A model generated the notes under the pieces. The model saw nothing but the letters and a program-made list of their open reading frames with translations, was not told the DNA's origin and did no database searches. 45,513 bases of DNA from Candidatus Chloroploca asiatica (GTDB lineage Bacteria > Chloroflexota > Chloroflexia > Chloroflexales > Chloroflexaceae): positions 1-45,513 of the forward strand of contig NZ_LYXE01000103.1 of NCBI RefSeq assembly GCF_002532075.1, given 5' to 3'. Both the position numbers and the translations under genes were made by a program. Below are positions 1 through 7,526 of this stretch, piece after piece. Within the stretch, counting starts at the first letter, position 1. Each line of letters opens with the position of its first letter.

Positions 1-54
1 CCCCAGGCCTCAGGGCTGAGGCAACGGCGTTGGGGTTGCGCCCCAAACTCCCGT

Positions 55-97
55 TTTTGGTTCGTGTTGGCGGCGAAGCCGCCAACACGAACCAAAA
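55..97. repeat. Long perfect hairpin
   Basis: A 20-bp perfect inverted repeat (55-74 and 78-97) has the 3-nt loop GAA and the core GGCGGC-GAA-GCCGCC. It starts in a T tract and ends in an A tract, so it could end transcription in either direction. A second 10-bp hairpin follows at 104-126 (core GCGGC-GCA-GCCGC), and a small one lies at 135-151. They fill the region before the NUDIX gene and belong to the hairpin family seen at other gene ends in this window. Confidence 0.7.
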
Positions 98-171
98 CAT
101 CTCGTGGAGCGGCGCAGCCGCTCCACACCCCACTCCAGGCCTTGAGCCTGGCAAACAGACTTGATCCAACT

Positions 172-180
172 TGGTATACT
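172..180 (+). promoter_or_regulatory. Possible extended -10 promoter of the NUDIX gene
   Basis: TGGTATACT is an extended -10 element (TG-N-TATACT) 30 bases before the start codon at 210. No convincing -35 box is seen, which is common for extended -10 promoters. A GAAAGG ribosome-binding site at 195-200 precedes the ATG. Confidence 0.3.
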
Positions 181-209
181 GAAAAGATATACATTGAAAG
201 GCCGGACCT

Positions 210-623
210 ATGTCTATTCGTGCGGTAGGTGCCGTGGCCTTGCGTGGCACGTCCACCGGGCACATTGAAGTCTTGCTCATCAAAAAGCGTGGTGGCATGT
301 GGACACTTCCGAAAGGCCGGGTCATGCCAGGTGAAAGCGATGACGACGCGCTTTGCCGTGAATTGTACGAAGAGACTGGGCTGCGTGGTGAGGTTGGTGA
401 ACCAGTGTCACAGGCCTTTTATCGCGTTGTCAAAGCTGGTCGGCGTCGGCGCAAAGTCGTTGCCTATTATCTTATTGTACAGCCAACCGGCAATCTTCGC
501 CCTGGCAAACAGGAAGGGATCGAAGCGGTCCGCTGGTTCGAGGTCTCACGCGCCCTCAAACGCATTGGCCGCCCACGGATACGGGCTGTGCTGCAAGCCG
601 CAATGACCCTGCTCAATCCATAA
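210..623 (+). CDS. NUDIX hydrolase
   Basis: A 137-residue NUDIX hydrolase. Such enzymes cleave a nucleoside diphosphate linked to another group (damaged nucleotides, sugar nucleotides, dinucleoside polyphosphates). The NUDIX box is complete: G at about residue 36, E six residues later, then RELYEETGL, matching GX5EX7REUXEEXGU, so the Mg-binding glutamates are present. The length fits a single-domain member. The early part (VLLIKKRGGMWTLPKG) resembles bacterial members related to diadenosine polyphosphate hydrolases, but the substrate cannot be read from the sequence. The gene ends 10 bases before the converging permease gene, with no terminator hairpin between them. A GAAAGG ribosome-binding site supports the ATG. 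Confidence 0.9.
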   Translation: MSIRAVGAVALRGTSTGHIEVLLIKKRGGMWTLPKGRVMPGESDDDALCRELYEETGLRGEVGEPVSQAFYRVVKAGRRRRKVVAYYLIVQPTGNLRPGKQEGIEAVRWFEVSRALKRIGRPRIRAVLQAAMTLLNP

Positions 624-633
624 GATCAAGCCA

Positions 634-2487
634 TCACCGTTCGAGTTTGTACGGCACGCTGATCACCGTCTTGCCGGCCCGAAACATCAGCGCCGCACGC
701 AACAACAATCCCGTCTGATTATGCAGCAAATGTTCCCACCAGCGTGATGGAATAAACTCAGGCAAAATCACCATGACCTGGTCATCACGATAACGTCCCT
801 CGATCTCCTGCACATATTTGAGCACTGGGGTCACCAGCGAACGATAAGGCGAGTCGAGTACGACGAGCGGCACATCGCAACCCCATTCCTCCCAGCGGGA
901 TCTGATCCGCATGCCCTGGTCTGGCTCAAGGTTGACATAAACAGCGGTTACATTGTCTGGGGCAAGCGCCCGCCCCAGTTCTAGTGCCGGCAGCATCCCT
1001 TTGTGAACCCCACTGACGAGGACGACCGCCGTCAGGCGGCGAATCGGTTGCGGACGGACAGCCGTGGTCAGCGAGAGTTGTTCGGCCACGCGGGTATAAT
1101 GACGGGCGATCACCTGAAAGCCCAAAACTAGGATTGGAATCACGATGATCACAATCCATGCCCCGTGGATAAACTTGGTGAGCGCCAGCATCACCAGCAC
1201 TACACCGCTGAGCAACGCCCCGATCCCACTGATCAATGCCGCTCGCTCGCTGCCGTTGGTCTGCGTACGCAGATTGCGGCGCACCATCCCGAGTTGTGAA
1301 AGGGTAAATGAGGTAAAAACACCGAGCGTATAAAGGGGCAGCAGCGCAATGGGATTCGCTTGGAAGAGCACAACGAGCACCGCGGCCGCAATGCCAAGCA
1401 CCAGAATGCCATTGGAAAAGACCAGGCGCTCACCGCGGTTGGCAAGCTGGCGGGGCAAAAAGCGATCACGCGCCAGGAAGAAGGCCAGCCGTGGAAAATC
1501 GGCATACCCTGTATTCGCCGCAAGTACCAGGATCAACGCCGTCGCAACCTGGAGCAGGACGTAGATCGGGCCGATCCCAAAGACGCCCCGGGCCAGTTGC
1601 GAAAGCACCGTCTCATTCGTGACACTATTTGGCGTCACCCCGTAGAGGTTCGCCAGATAGGTGATCCCAAGAAACATCGTCACCAACAGCACGATCATCA
1701 CCGTCAGGGTCGTGGCGGCATTGCGTGCTGCCGGTGGTTTGAAATCCTGGACGTTATCGCTAATCGCTTCGATCCCGGTCAAGGCTGTACAGCCTGCCGC
1801 AAACGCCCGCAGAATCAGCCAGGCACTGATCAATTCGGCGTTGACCGGCGGCTCGATGCTGGCCGGTGGCGGAAGATCGGGCGCTCCAACGATGAAATAG
1901 CGGATCAAGGCATACGCGATCATGCCTAAAATGCTGAGCACAAAAATATAGGTGGGCAGCGCAAAGAGCAACCCTTTATCGCGAATGCCGCGTAGGTTGA
2001 GCAAGGTGATCGTCGCAATGAAAATGAGCGCTAGCCCCACTCCATACTCGCGCAGCCCTGGATACCCGAGGGCTCCGGCAAGCGAGGTGATCGCCGCCAC
2101 CCCGGCCGAGATGCTCACCGCTACCGTCAGCACATAGTCAACGAGCAGTGCCCCCGCCGCCACAAGCCCTGGCACAACCCCGAGGTTTTCACGGGCCACA
2201 ATATAGGCCCCACCCCCACCCGGATAGGCGTGGATCGTCTGGCGGTATGAAATGCCAACGATGACCAGTAACGCCGTGATGGCCAGGCTGATCGGGAGGG
2301 AAAGCCCGAGGGTAAACGTGCCGGCGATGATCAAGACGGCCAGGATTGCTTCGGTGGCATAGGCGACCGACGAGAGGGCATCTGACGAAAAGACTGCGAG
2401 GGCGGTATGTTTCCGCAACTGGTCGCGGTTCTCTGACTCAGTTGGAATCGGCTTGCCTAGTAACAGCCGTTTGAATGACGAAGACAT
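634..2487 (-). CDS. APC-superfamily permease with C-terminal cytosolic domain
   Basis: A 617-residue inner-membrane transporter of the amino acid-polyamine-organocation superfamily. The N-terminal signature SSDALSSVAYATEAIL and the segment YRQTIHAYPGGGGAYIVA are typical of the large permeases annotated as amino acid or putative potassium transporters. About 12 hydrophobic segments cover residues 40-475. The last 130 residues (VVLVSGVHKGMLPALELGRA onward) form a soluble domain resembling universal-stress-protein folds. The start at 2487 (MSSSFKRLLLGKPIPTE) fits the family better than an upstream in-frame ATG at 2562, which would add 25 unrelated residues. The ligand is unknown. The gene converges on the NUDIX gene and follows bchZ on the same strand after a hairpin and tandem repeats. 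Confidence 0.85.
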   Translation of the reverse strand: MSSSFKRLLLGKPIPTESENRDQLRKHTALAVFSSDALSSVAYATEAILAVLIIAGTFTLGLSLPISLAITALLVIVGISYRQTIHAYPGGGGAYIVARENLGVVPGLVAAGALLVDYVLTVAVSISAGVAAITSLAGALGYPGLREYGVGLALIFIATITLLNLRGIRDKGLLFALPTYIFVLSILGMIAYALIRYFIVGAPDLPPPASIEPPVNAELISAWLILRAFAAGCTALTGIEAISDNVQDFKPPAARNAATTLTVMIVLLVTMFLGITYLANLYGVTPNSVTNETVLSQLARGVFGIGPIYVLLQVATALILVLAANTGYADFPRLAFFLARDRFLPRQLANRGERLVFSNGILVLGIAAAVLVVLFQANPIALLPLYTLGVFTSFTLSQLGMVRRNLRTQTNGSERAALISGIGALLSGVVLVMLALTKFIHGAWIVIIVIPILVLGFQVIARHYTRVAEQLSLTTAVRPQPIRRLTAVVLVSGVHKGMLPALELGRALAPDNVTAVYVNLEPDQGMRIRSRWEEWGCDVPLVVLDSPYRSLVTPVLKYVQEIEGRYRDDQVMVILPEFIPSRWWEHLLHNQTGLLLRAALMFRAGKTVISVPYKLER

Positions 2488-2585
2488 AAGTTCTGCGCTC
2501 CAGTGCGTCAAGATCGCACAATCTGCGACCTTGATCGTAGCACCAGACCTGTTGTGATTCAATGATCTAAGGTAGAGGTTTAATT

Positions 2586-2624
2586 CTTGTGGGGCGCGGC
2601 GGCAAAGCCGCCGCGCCCCACAAG
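2586..2624. terminator. 18-bp perfect hairpin between bchZ and the permease gene
   Basis: An 18-bp perfect stem (2586-2603 and 2607-2624) closes on the loop AAA and has the core GGCGGC-AAA-GCCGCC. On the minus strand the stem is followed by AATTA rather than a T run, so termination efficiency is uncertain. It lies downstream of bchZ and upstream of the permease gene, both on the minus strand. Confidence 0.5.
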
Positions 2625-2634
2625 TAGGGGCACC

Positions 2635-2713
2635 CCTTGCGGGTGCCCGTCCTTGCGGGTGCCCGTCCTTGCGGGTGCCCGTCCTTGCGGGTGCCCGTCC
2701 TTGCGGGTGCCCG
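2635..2713. repeat. 16-bp tandem repeat downstream of bchZ
   Basis: The unit GGGTGCCCGTCCTTGC occurs four times without change (2641-2656, 2657-2672, 2673-2688, 2689-2704). A partial unit (GGGTGCCCG) follows, and a partial CCTTGC precedes. GGGGCACCCC just upstream can pair with GGGTGCCC in any unit, so the RNA could form alternative hairpins. The array lies in the 3' region of bchZ (stop at 2766). Such an array is prone to copy-number change. Confidence 0.9.
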
Positions 2714-2765
2714 CCAGTTTCGTATGATGCAATCGCACCGCGCCCCGTCCCACAAGGCGTGATCG

Positions 2766-4286
2766 TTACCCCTGGCGGATCGCTTCTTCGATGATCGGCA
2801 GTGAAACCTCAGTGAGCCCACGGGTGCGGGCCATGCTTTCGGCGGCTTGGCGCAGTGACCGGCTCGCGCTGATGCGGGCCAGGAAGGGCACCTGTTCAAT
2901 GGCTGCGTTGAGCCGCTCGGTGGCCTCTGTGCTCCACGGCATGGTGCGGCTGGCCGCCTCCTTGTCTGCGTTGGTTGGCGGTGGCCCGGGCGGTGGTCCT
3001 TGCGGTGGCCCGCCTGGACCGCTCGGCGGCTTGATCGTCTCGACCGGCAAGAAGTTGAAGACCATGTCGTAAAAACGGTTGACGAGTTCTTGCATGATGT
3101 TGGCGGCACCAGCATAGCCCATAAAGGGCGTGCCGGTGGTGCGCCGCACGACTGGCCCCGGGAAGGTGGAGGGAATATAGTGGGTTGCCCGCGCATTCGC
3201 TTCGGCCAGGTAGATCTTTTCGTTGATGCTGCCAAAGACAAACGCAGGTGCTTTGGTGTGCAGCCGTTTGCGGATCTCGATATTGTCGGGTTCGTCGTCG
3301 CGCCGCGGACGTCCCGAACTCCACGCGATTTTCATGCCGAGTTCTTCGCCAAGCAGTTGCCGCAACCCTTCGACATAACTCCGCCCGCCCACAATCGCAC
3401 AGTCCACCGTCGCAAACCAGTCGCTCTGTGGGCCTCGCCAGAGATCCCAGACAGGCTGGAGAGTGGTACGCTTTTCGCGTTCGATGAAGGCTTCTACTTC
3501 GGCGGTTGGCGTGCCGATGAGGGCACCGAGTTCGCGCAGGAAAGCGGTGGTGCCAAAGACGCCAAAGGGCGCAAAAAGGTAGGGTCGCTCGAGTGCCTGC
3601 GCCAGCGGTTCGCCAAACTCGCGGTAGAGCACGACGTTCACCGCTGCGTCAGCTAGGTGTGGCGTCGCCGCGATGCTTCCCTCATACGGATAGACCAGAT
3701 TGATCTCGCCGCCAATGCCGGTGATGAGCCGACGCACTTCGTGCAAGTCGGCGGGCGCATTGAAGCATCCCAGCGATGGGCCAAGAATATTGACGAGCTT
3801 GGGCGAACGCGGCGGCGACTCAGGGGCGACAAAAGGCCGCCCATATTCCTCCCAGGCAAAGAGCAACGCCCGATCCCGCCCGGTCCACTCATCCTGCTCG
3901 AGCGACTGGCTCCAGAAAAAACGGGCTTCGGGATCGATCTGCGCCACCAGACGCCCGTGATCTGCGCTGATCATCTCGCTCTCGGCGGTCGAGACCACGA
4001 CCAAGCGTTTCCCTTCGAGACTGCCAATCGTGCGAAGGTCATCAATCGTTCGGATCAGGGCCTTTGCGGTACCATTGATCACATCTTCTTCGCGGATCGA
4101 GGTGGGCGTCAGATTATCCATATGGGGCAGCGCATCGGTATAGTCAGTGACGGCCATGCCGAGCAGGTTGTAGCAACCGATGGGGGCATCGCAGACAATA
4201 TGGATATCAGGAAAACAGCCAAAGACCCAGGAAGCGCCCCAGTAGGACGACGAATCAGAAATATCTCTGATCAACTGAATAGTCAT
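2766..4286 (-). CDS. bchZ: Chlorophyllide a reductase subunit Z
   Basis: A 506-residue catalytic subunit of chlorophyllide a reductase (COR), the nitrogenase-like enzyme that reduces ring B of chlorophyllide a on the way to bacteriochlorophyll. BchZ pairs with BchY to hold the Fe-S cluster and substrate; BchX supplies electrons but is not in this window. The N-terminus (YWGASWVFGCFPDIHIVCD, then GCYNLL) carries the conserved cysteines, one of which is a cluster ligand in the family. The C-terminus from about residue 450 (MPWSTEATERLNAAIEQVPF to LTEVSLPIIEEA) is the small domain shared with BchB/ChlB. Between them is a Gly/Pro linker (about residues 422-438). The ATG lies 3 bases after the bchY stop, and its GAGGAGG ribosome-binding site sits inside the end of bchY, so the two are likely translationally coupled. 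Confidence 0.96.
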   Translation of the reverse strand: MTIQLIRDISDSSSYWGASWVFGCFPDIHIVCDAPIGCYNLLGMAVTDYTDALPHMDNLTPTSIREEDVINGTAKALIRTIDDLRTIGSLEGKRLVVVSTAESEMISADHGRLVAQIDPEARFFWSQSLEQDEWTGRDRALLFAWEEYGRPFVAPESPPRSPKLVNILGPSLGCFNAPADLHEVRRLITGIGGEINLVYPYEGSIAATPHLADAAVNVVLYREFGEPLAQALERPYLFAPFGVFGTTAFLRELGALIGTPTAEVEAFIEREKRTTLQPVWDLWRGPQSDWFATVDCAIVGGRSYVEGLRQLLGEELGMKIAWSSGRPRRDDEPDNIEIRKRLHTKAPAFVFGSINEKIYLAEANARATHYIPSTFPGPVVRRTTGTPFMGYAGAANIMQELVNRFYDMVFNFLPVETIKPPSGPGGPPQGPPPGPPPTNADKEAASRTMPWSTEATERLNAAIEQVPFLARISASRSLRQAAESMARTRGLTEVSLPIIEEAIRQG

Positions 4287-4289
4287 ATG

Positions 4290-5603
4290 CTATGCTTCCT
4301 CCTCAGAAGCAGGCGGGGCAAAGAAATCGACCATGCGCTGGTAGAGCGGCTGGCGATTCATTAAATCACGCACAAAGGTGAGCGAGCCCATCACTCCGGC
4401 GGCAAGGAAGAGGGGGCGAACACTCAGGATATTGGTATAGTAGACCGACGGAATCGCAAGTTCTTTGGCATGCGCGGCGAGCGTGGTCGTCCCAATGACA
4501 AGGTCAAACGTCCAGTGCTCCATCGCCGCCTTATCGTCCTCGATCGCCTTGCGATAGACAATGGCCTCGGTACCACGGGCTTTGAGCCAGGCTTCATCGG
4601 CGGCGGTCAGCATGCTCGGGCCAATGCTGGTACTGATGTAGGGCACGTGGGCCCCCCCCTCCACCAGCAGACGGGCATAGAGCATCTCGTTGCCCTCGTA
4701 CCCTGAGAGCATAATCGTCGCGCCTTTCAGCGGTTGGCTGGCGAGGAAACCCTTGATTACGGCAACCTCTTCCTCGGCCACCCGTTCGACGAGATCTTCA
4801 TCGAGGTCGAGCGCTGCGCCAACGGCTCGCAGCCAGGCGACACTCCCTTCGGCCCCGACCGGGGCTCCCGAGACGACGCCGACCCCTCGTTCACGCATCA
4901 GGCTCACGGTTTCACGGTAGAAAGGATGGACGGCGGCCACGGCAGCAGCGCGTCCAGCTAGTTTCAACTCATCAACGTGACGCCCCGGCAGGGTTGTCAT
5001 CAAACGCCCGCCCATCTTGCGCAGCACGCCATCGATCAGCAGCGGGTCAGCGGGAAAGACTTCGCCAAGCAAGGCCAATGTCCCCGGCTCGGTCTCGGCA
5101 CTCGGATCGAGAAACCGGCGCATCACCGCCGCCAGCGCAATATCCTTGGCCTCGGGATGGGAATGGATCGCATAGGCTGGCACCCGCACGAGCACGACCG
5201 GCTTGCCATCAATCTCGGTCGGCAGCAACTCCTCGGCGAGCCCCGCAGTCTCGGCGACACAGAGCGAAAGCACCGGAATAACCGAGACATTCTGCTCTTT
5301 GGCGGCCTCCGTGATCGCGGCAAGCGCAGCCTCCTGCACCAGGCCACCCGAAAGCTCGGCGGTACCGAGGGCGGGGGCAATAATGCTCTTGCGCGACGCA
5401 TAAAAATGGGTCACAAAGGTCAACCCATAGAGACATCCGGTATCGGTAATCATCGCTGGTTGCGCACCCTCGATCCGCGAGAGCACCCGCAAAGCACCAA
5501 ACGCAGGGCACATCGTCTGCGGATGAAGTTTGCACGTCCCTTCTTTGAATGGCTCCTGCGGTTTCTCATCACCGGCAGGAGTCAACGGTATTATTTCAGC
5601 CAT
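4290..5603 (-). CDS. bchY: Chlorophyllide a reductase subunit Y
   Basis: A 437-residue partner of BchZ in the NifD/NifK-like catalytic component of chlorophyllide a reductase. Near the N-terminus, GTCKLHPQTMCPAFGALRVL and ITDTGCLYGLTFVTHFYASR supply conserved cysteines that in the family help bind the [4Fe-4S] cluster. The rest fits the Oxidored_nitro fold, including LSGYEGNEMLYARLLVEGGA and a C-terminal half with FDLVIGTTTLAAHAK. The length is normal. It is the first gene of a bchY-bchZ pair transcribed away from a sensor kinase gene. AAAGG about 10 bases before the ATG is the ribosome-binding site. Together with bchZ it shows that the host makes bacteriochlorophyll. Confidence 0.96.
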   Translation of the reverse strand: MAEIIPLTPAGDEKPQEPFKEGTCKLHPQTMCPAFGALRVLSRIEGAQPAMITDTGCLYGLTFVTHFYASRKSIIAPALGTAELSGGLVQEAALAAITEAAKEQNVSVIPVLSLCVAETAGLAEELLPTEIDGKPVVLVRVPAYAIHSHPEAKDIALAAVMRRFLDPSAETEPGTLALLGEVFPADPLLIDGVLRKMGGRLMTTLPGRHVDELKLAGRAAAVAAVHPFYRETVSLMRERGVGVVSGAPVGAEGSVAWLRAVGAALDLDEDLVERVAEEEVAVIKGFLASQPLKGATIMLSGYEGNEMLYARLLVEGGAHVPYISTSIGPSMLTAADEAWLKARGTEAIVYRKAIEDDKAAMEHWTFDLVIGTTTLAAHAKELAIPSVYYTNILSVRPLFLAAGVMGSLTFVRDLMNRQPLYQRMVDFFAPPASEEEA

Positions 5604-5620
5604 GAAGCAGTAACCTTTGT

Positions 5621-5642
5621 TTCGTTCACGAACAGACTGTTC
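5621..5642. promoter_or_regulatory. Overlapping palindromes at the bchY transcription start
   Basis: Two short inverted repeats overlap here: TTCGT-TC-ACGAA (5621-5632) and GAACAG-A-CTGTTC (5630-5642). They cover the expected start of the bchY transcript just downstream of its -10 box, which is where a repressor would be expected to bind. The binding protein is unknown. The adjacent two-component regulator and the Crp-like protein at 8915 are the nearest candidates, by position only. Confidence 0.35.
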
Positions 5643-5648
5643 CTCGCC

Positions 5649-5654
5649 ATTATA
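5649..5654 (-). promoter_or_regulatory. -10 box of the bchYZ promoter
   Basis: A perfect TATAAT on the minus strand lies about 45 bases before the bchY start codon. No good TTGACA-like -35 box is found 16-18 bases further upstream, which suggests dependence on an activator. A 15-bp palindrome, AGCTTCC-G-GGAAGCT, at 5693-5707 lies upstream, between the two divergent promoters. Confidence 0.4.
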
Positions 5655-5720
5655 ACGTCACTTGCTTGCTTTATGTGCAGCTTTTTTCACAAAGCTTCCG
5701 GGAAGCTGTATCACCGCTGC

Positions 5721-5750
5721 TTGCCGGGGCATGCAACGCCGTGCTATACT
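5721..5750 (+). promoter_or_regulatory. Promoter of the sensor kinase operon
   Basis: TTGCCG (5721-5726), an 18-base spacer, then TATACT (5745-5750) lie 28 bases before the kinase start codon. The spacer holds ATGCAACGCCGTGCTA (5731-5746), which is repeated exactly at 20459-20474 beside the B12 operon promoter. Confidence 0.5.
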
Positions 5751-5777
5751 AGCGTCAAGCATTGTTGCAAGGGAGAA

Positions 5778-6806
5778 ATGGTTGTGAGCTCAGCACCGTC
5801 AGCGCTCCTTGAAGCTGCGCAGGCGCTCATTACTGATCAAATTGCCCATTTGCGAACCTTACATCAGTCGGCCCACCAGCGTTTGACCCAGCTTGAGGCT
5901 GAGTTGCGTGCGGCCGAGCGCCAGCTTGATGAACTGGTGATGCAGGGGCGTTTTCTTGTTGAACGCGGTCAACCAGTCCCGCCCGGCTTCACCCAGCGCG
6001 AGCAGCAGGTGCGCAAAGACTATGAAGCGCTCAGTAGTGAACATGCTACCCTGCGCCATACCCTCCGTCAACTTGATCAGCTGATCCGCCAAATCGAGAT
6101 GAGCAGTGCGACGCTGAGTGGGAGTAGTGAGGGTGAACCGGCAGATCCATGGGCGCAGGCGCTACGGGCGCAGGTGATCATGGGGCGCGAAGAGGAACGT
6201 CAGCGTTTGGCCCGTGAAGTCCACGATGGCCCGGCGCAGGTGCTTGCCAATGGGTTGATGGGCGTCGAACGTTGCCAGACGCTCTTGGCGAGCCAGCGGT
6301 TCGCTGAACTCGGGGTTGTCCTTGATCAACTGGGCGAGAATGCGCGTGAAGGGCTGCGTGAGGTACGCAGCTTTATTGCCGAGTTACGCCCGGCCAAACT
6401 TGATGAACACGGTTTGCGTGGGGCCTTGCTCGAATATATCCGCCGTTACCACGAGATCGTCAATGCGTCGGTGAAGGTTGACATCGATCCTCTGCCCCGC
6501 CTCCCTGCTGAAATCGAAATTGTGCTCTATCGCCTCGTCCAAGAAGCCCTCCAAAATGCCAGGAAACACGCGCCGGGTGCCCCGATTGCGGTGCATTTGC
6601 ATCTGCATCAGGGCAACCTGCTGTTGAGTATTCGTGACGAAGGCCCGGGCTTTGACCCCCGTGAAGTGATCCGCCGTGCCGGTCGTGAAAGTTGGGGCCT
6701 GACCAGCATGCGTGAACGCGCTGAGTTGATCGGTGCCCATTTTGTCGTCACGACGCGCCCTGGGCATGGTACTGAGGTGACGGTCAGTTTGCCAATGGTG
6801 AAATAG
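5778..6806 (+). CDS. DegS-like sensor histidine kinase
   Basis: A 342-residue cytoplasmic histidine kinase with no membrane segment. Residues 1-110 are a charged coiled coil like the DegS sensor region. A HisKA_3 dimerisation domain follows, with REEERQRLAREVHDGPAQVL, where H149 is the expected phospho-acceptor. The HATPase domain has the N box (LVQEALQNARKHA), G1 box (DEGPGFDP) and G2 box (GLTSMRERAEL). It should phosphorylate the response regulator that starts 2 bases after its stop. The ATG at 5778 is preceded by AAGGGAG; the reading frame stays open far upstream over bchY, but that part is not coding here. The gene is divergent from bchYZ, so the signal may concern light, oxygen or redox; this is inference only. 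Confidence 0.88.
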   Translation: MVVSSAPSALLEAAQALITDQIAHLRTLHQSAHQRLTQLEAELRAAERQLDELVMQGRFLVERGQPVPPGFTQREQQVRKDYEALSSEHATLRHTLRQLDQLIRQIEMSSATLSGSSEGEPADPWAQALRAQVIMGREEERQRLAREVHDGPAQVLANGLMGVERCQTLLASQRFAELGVVLDQLGENAREGLREVRSFIAELRPAKLDEHGLRGALLEYIRRYHEIVNASVKVDIDPLPRLPAEIEIVLYRLVQEALQNARKHAPGAPIAVHLHLHQGNLLLSIRDEGPGFDPREVIRRAGRESWGLTSMRERAELIGAHFVVTTRPGHGTEVTVSLPMVK

Positions 6807-6808
6807 CT

Positions 6809-7525
6809 ATGTTAAATCCGATTCGTGTGCTGATTATTGATGACCATCCCCTCTTTCGCCAGGGCATTCGCTGGAGTCTCTCGGACGCCGCGGATATCGA
6901 GGTCGTTGGTGAGGCTGAAAATGGGCAAGAAGCCTTGAAGTTGACAGAGTTGTTGCATCCTGATGTGGTGCTGGTTGATATTAATTTGCCCGGGCTCAAT
7001 GGCCTCGAAGTTGCCCGCGTGATCAAACGCCGTGCGCCACGCATGGGCATTATCGTGCTGAGTGTCTATGAAGACGATGACCAACTCTTCCAGGCGATTA
7101 AGGTGGGCGCTTCAGCCTATTCGTCCAAAGATGTGCATCCCGAAAAGCTGCGCCTCTATATCCGTGAAGTCGCCCTCGGTAAATATTTGATCAATGATGT
7201 GGTGCTCGCCAGGCCCGTTGTCGCTAGTAGGGTGTTGCATCAGTTCCGTGAACTCGCTAGCAGCGAAGATGAACAGACAAGTGCGCTCTTTGCCCCGCTG
7301 ACGAGTCGTGAAATCGAGATTCTTGATTGTATCGCTCGCGGTCTTTCTAATAAAGAGATTGCCAGTGAATTGAATATCAGCAGTCAGACGGTCAAGAATC
7401 ATATTACGTCCATTCTTTCGAAGCTTCAGGTCAATGACCGTACGATGGCCGTGATCTATGCGATCAAGCGGGGCTGGATCAAAATGGGCTATAATGCAGA
7501 AGATGAACCCGCTCCCGCTGAATAA
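6809..7525 (+). CDS. NarL/FixJ-family response regulator
   Basis: A 238-residue response regulator. The receiver domain has the acidic pair IIDDHP (D11, D12), the phospho-acceptor D57 in VLVDINLPG, and K104 in the conserved ASAYSSKD stretch, where the serine before the lysine is usual for this class. A LuxR-type helix-turn-helix (LTSREIEILDCIARGLSNKE to SQTVKNHITSILSKL) fills the C-terminus. It is encoded right after the sensor kinase and is almost surely its partner. A linker of about 25 residues joins the domains. The target genes are unknown; the divergent bchYZ promoter with its palindromes is the nearest candidate. Confidence 0.93.
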   Translation: MLNPIRVLIIDDHPLFRQGIRWSLSDAADIEVVGEAENGQEALKLTELLHPDVVLVDINLPGLNGLEVARVIKRRAPRMGIIVLSVYEDDDQLFQAIKVGASAYSSKDVHPEKLRLYIREVALGKYLINDVVLARPVVASRVLHQFRELASSEDEQTSALFAPLTSREIEILDCIARGLSNKEIASELNISSQTVKNHITSILSKLQVNDRTMAVIYAIKRGWIKMGYNAEDEPAPAE

Positions 7526-7526
7526 G

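Noticed and set aside
2635-2713. Tandem repeat as a CRISPR array
   Set aside because: The 16-bp units are contiguous with no spacers, and no cas genes are present.
4977-5777. Upstream extension of the sensor kinase frame over bchY
   Set aside because: No kinase-like sequence in the extension, a good ribosome-binding site and promoter precede the ATG at 5778.
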